Positions 63,076-64,000 of a DNA stretch of 64,000 nucleotides are shown piece by piece. The stretch is from positions 930,001 through 994,000 of the forward strand of contig NZ_CP108458.1 in assembly GCF_036242395.1 (NCBI RefSeq). Direction: 5' to 3'. The position numbers and the translations under genes are program-made. Positions within the stretch are counted from its first letter, which is position 1. Each line of letters starts with the position of its first letter. Source of the DNA: Kitasatospora sp. NBC_01266. GTDB taxonomy: Bacteria; Actinomycetota; Actinomycetes; Streptomycetales; Streptomycetaceae. The notes beneath the pieces were generated by a model. It saw only the letters and a list, made by a program, of their open reading frames with translations. It made no database searches and was not told the origin of the DNA.

Positions 63076-63642
63076 TCAGTCCTGGAGCGCCCCGGGTGCC
63101 CGCCGCATCCGCAGGTTGGGCATCCGCTCCCGCCACAGCTCCCGCTCGCCGGTGAGCCGGAAGCCGTGGCGCCGGTAGAAGCGGATCGCCTGCTCGTTGT
63201 AGCCGGCGACCCAGAGCTGGATCGGCTCGGGCTGCGCCCAGGCGAGGAACCCGGTCATCAACTGCCGTCCGAGACCGAGGCCCTGGGCCGCCGTACGGAG
63301 GTACATCGGACCGAGCGTGACCCGCTGGTCAGCGGCGGTCTGCTGGTCGGACGCGGACCCGGGTCGCTCGCGCAGGCCGCACAGCACACCGACGATCGCC
63401 CCGCCCGACGCCTGCCGCACCACCCGGCAGTGGGCGCGCTGCGGCTCGGCGGCCGCCAGCACGAGGAACTCCCGCCAGCGGGCCACGCCCTCGGGGCTGA
63501 CCAGGTCACCGCGCTGGGTGCGGATCCAGGACTCGTCGATGCCGGTGGCCGGGTGGGGGTAGGTCTCCAGCCAGGCGGCGAGCTGCATCCGCCCGATGGC
63601 GGCGGCGTCCTCGGGGCTCGGAACGTCGATCAGATGGCGCAT
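63076..63642 (-). CDS. GNAT-family N-acetyltransferase
   Basis: 188 residues, one GNAT domain. The acetyl-CoA-binding loop is AAQGLGLGRQLM and the following WVAGYNEQAIRFYRRHGFRL is the usual C-terminal motif. The acceptor is unknown. The ATG start 63642 is clear. It is 46 bases ahead of the lytic-transglycosylase gene on the same strand and may share a transcript. Confidence 0.9.
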   Translation of the reverse strand: MRHLIDVPSPEDAAAIGRMQLAAWLETYPHPATGIDESWIRTQRGDLVSPEGVARWREFLVLAAAEPQRAHCRVVRQASGGAIVGVLCGLRERPGSASDQQTAADQRVTLGPMYLRTAAQGLGLGRQLMTGFLAWAQPEPIQLWVAGYNEQAIRFYRRHGFRLTGERELWRERMPNLRMRRAPGALQD

Positions 63643-63761
63643 CCCCGGATCATCGGGCCCGGCCCGGGGGCAGCGCCAGCGGGTTTCCGCCCGGCCCGCG
63701 CGGGGGCCGGGCGCGATTGAGCGGCCGGGGGCCGGGTAGGCGGACTGACGAGGTGACGATC

Positions 63762-63947
63762 ATGAGCATCCCCTTCCCGGCCGATCCGGACGCCGCGCCC
63801 CCGCACTCGCCGATCCCGCCGGACCCGCTGCCGCCCGTGCCCGGGCCGCCGGCGCCCCGGCCCCCGGTGCCGGGCCCCGACCCCACGGGTCCGCAACCGG
63901 GCGAGCCCGAGCCGGACGAACCGGCGGAACCGACCCTGCGCAACTGA
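63762..63947 (+). CDS. 61-residue proline-rich protein
   Basis: MSIPFPADPDAAPPHSP then near-continuous proline, ending EPAEPTLRN; about 40% proline and acidic overall. GAGGTGA lies six bases before the ATG, which supports real translation. No domain can be named. The 53 bases after it to the window end hold nothing. Confidence 0.5.
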   Translation: MSIPFPADPDAAPPHSPIPPDPLPPVPGPPAPRPPVPGPDPTGPQPGEPEPDEPAEPTLRN

Positions 63948-64000
63948 CCGCGACCGGCGGTCCCGCGCGCCGCGGCCGCCCGGGGACGGCTGGCGCGCCT

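Overview
The window is about 73% G+C actinobacterial chromosome. It carries a complete whiE-type spore-pigment locus, Tat-exported enzymes, DUF4331, DUF5709 and DUF3048 proteins, GTG starts and strong Shine-Dalgarno (SD) sites. All of this points to a spore-forming member of the Streptomycetaceae (Streptomyces or Kitasatospora); the species cannot be told from the sequence.

Layout. 1-616 is the C-terminal end of a parallel beta-helix protein. 705-12808 is a whiE-like type II polyketide locus. Seven minus-strand genes (ORF I cupredoxin-free SchA/CurD-type, II cupin, III KS-alpha, IV chain-length factor, V ACP, VI aromatase, VII TcmI cyclase) run on into three genes for a dedicated acetyl-CoA carboxylase (a fused AccD-AccA, AccB, AccC). 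The FAD hydroxylase (ORF VIII) is divergent, and an O-methyltransferase-like gene converges on the far end. 12830-23232 holds a Tat multicopper oxidase, a SHOCT membrane protein, a lipoprotein with a NicO nickel/cobalt transporter, a DUF4331/class F sortase/TPR operon, a cyclopropane-fatty-acid synthase remnant and a secreted glycosidase. 23267-36906 is mostly housekeeping: an orphan OmpR regulator, initiator tRNA-Met, an FAD monooxygenase, prfC, an APC permease fused to an OB-fold domain, a serine hydrolase, a metallophosphoesterase, a lipoprotein serpin, and DUF3048 and DUF5709 proteins.

37318-46493 is the part most likely to be undescribed. A stand-alone LuxR-type regulator is followed by a five-gene operon in which the genes overlap or lie within 5 bases of each other: a FAS-I/SAT-like acyltransferase, a FabD-like trans-acyltransferase, an AT-less KS-KR-ACP synthase, a MATE exporter and a stand-alone condensation-domain enzyme. 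It looks like a minimal trans-AT system that would make a 3-hydroxyacyl chain, release it by condensation onto an amine or alcohol (there is no thioesterase), and export it.

46614-63947 carries a BrkB-family membrane protein behind a coupled leader peptide, a TetR regulator, a DMT transporter, a P450, a MoxR/VWA pair, a LysR regulator divergent from a SnoaL-like protein, a DyP peroxidase with a four-repeat C-terminal extension, VOC and MFS genes, a CUT2 xylose-type ABC operon, a lytic-transglycosylase-like protein, a GNAT enzyme and a tiny proline-rich protein. Short tandem repeats (6, 10, 15 and 17 bases) recur at gene ends and in gaps across this half of the window.
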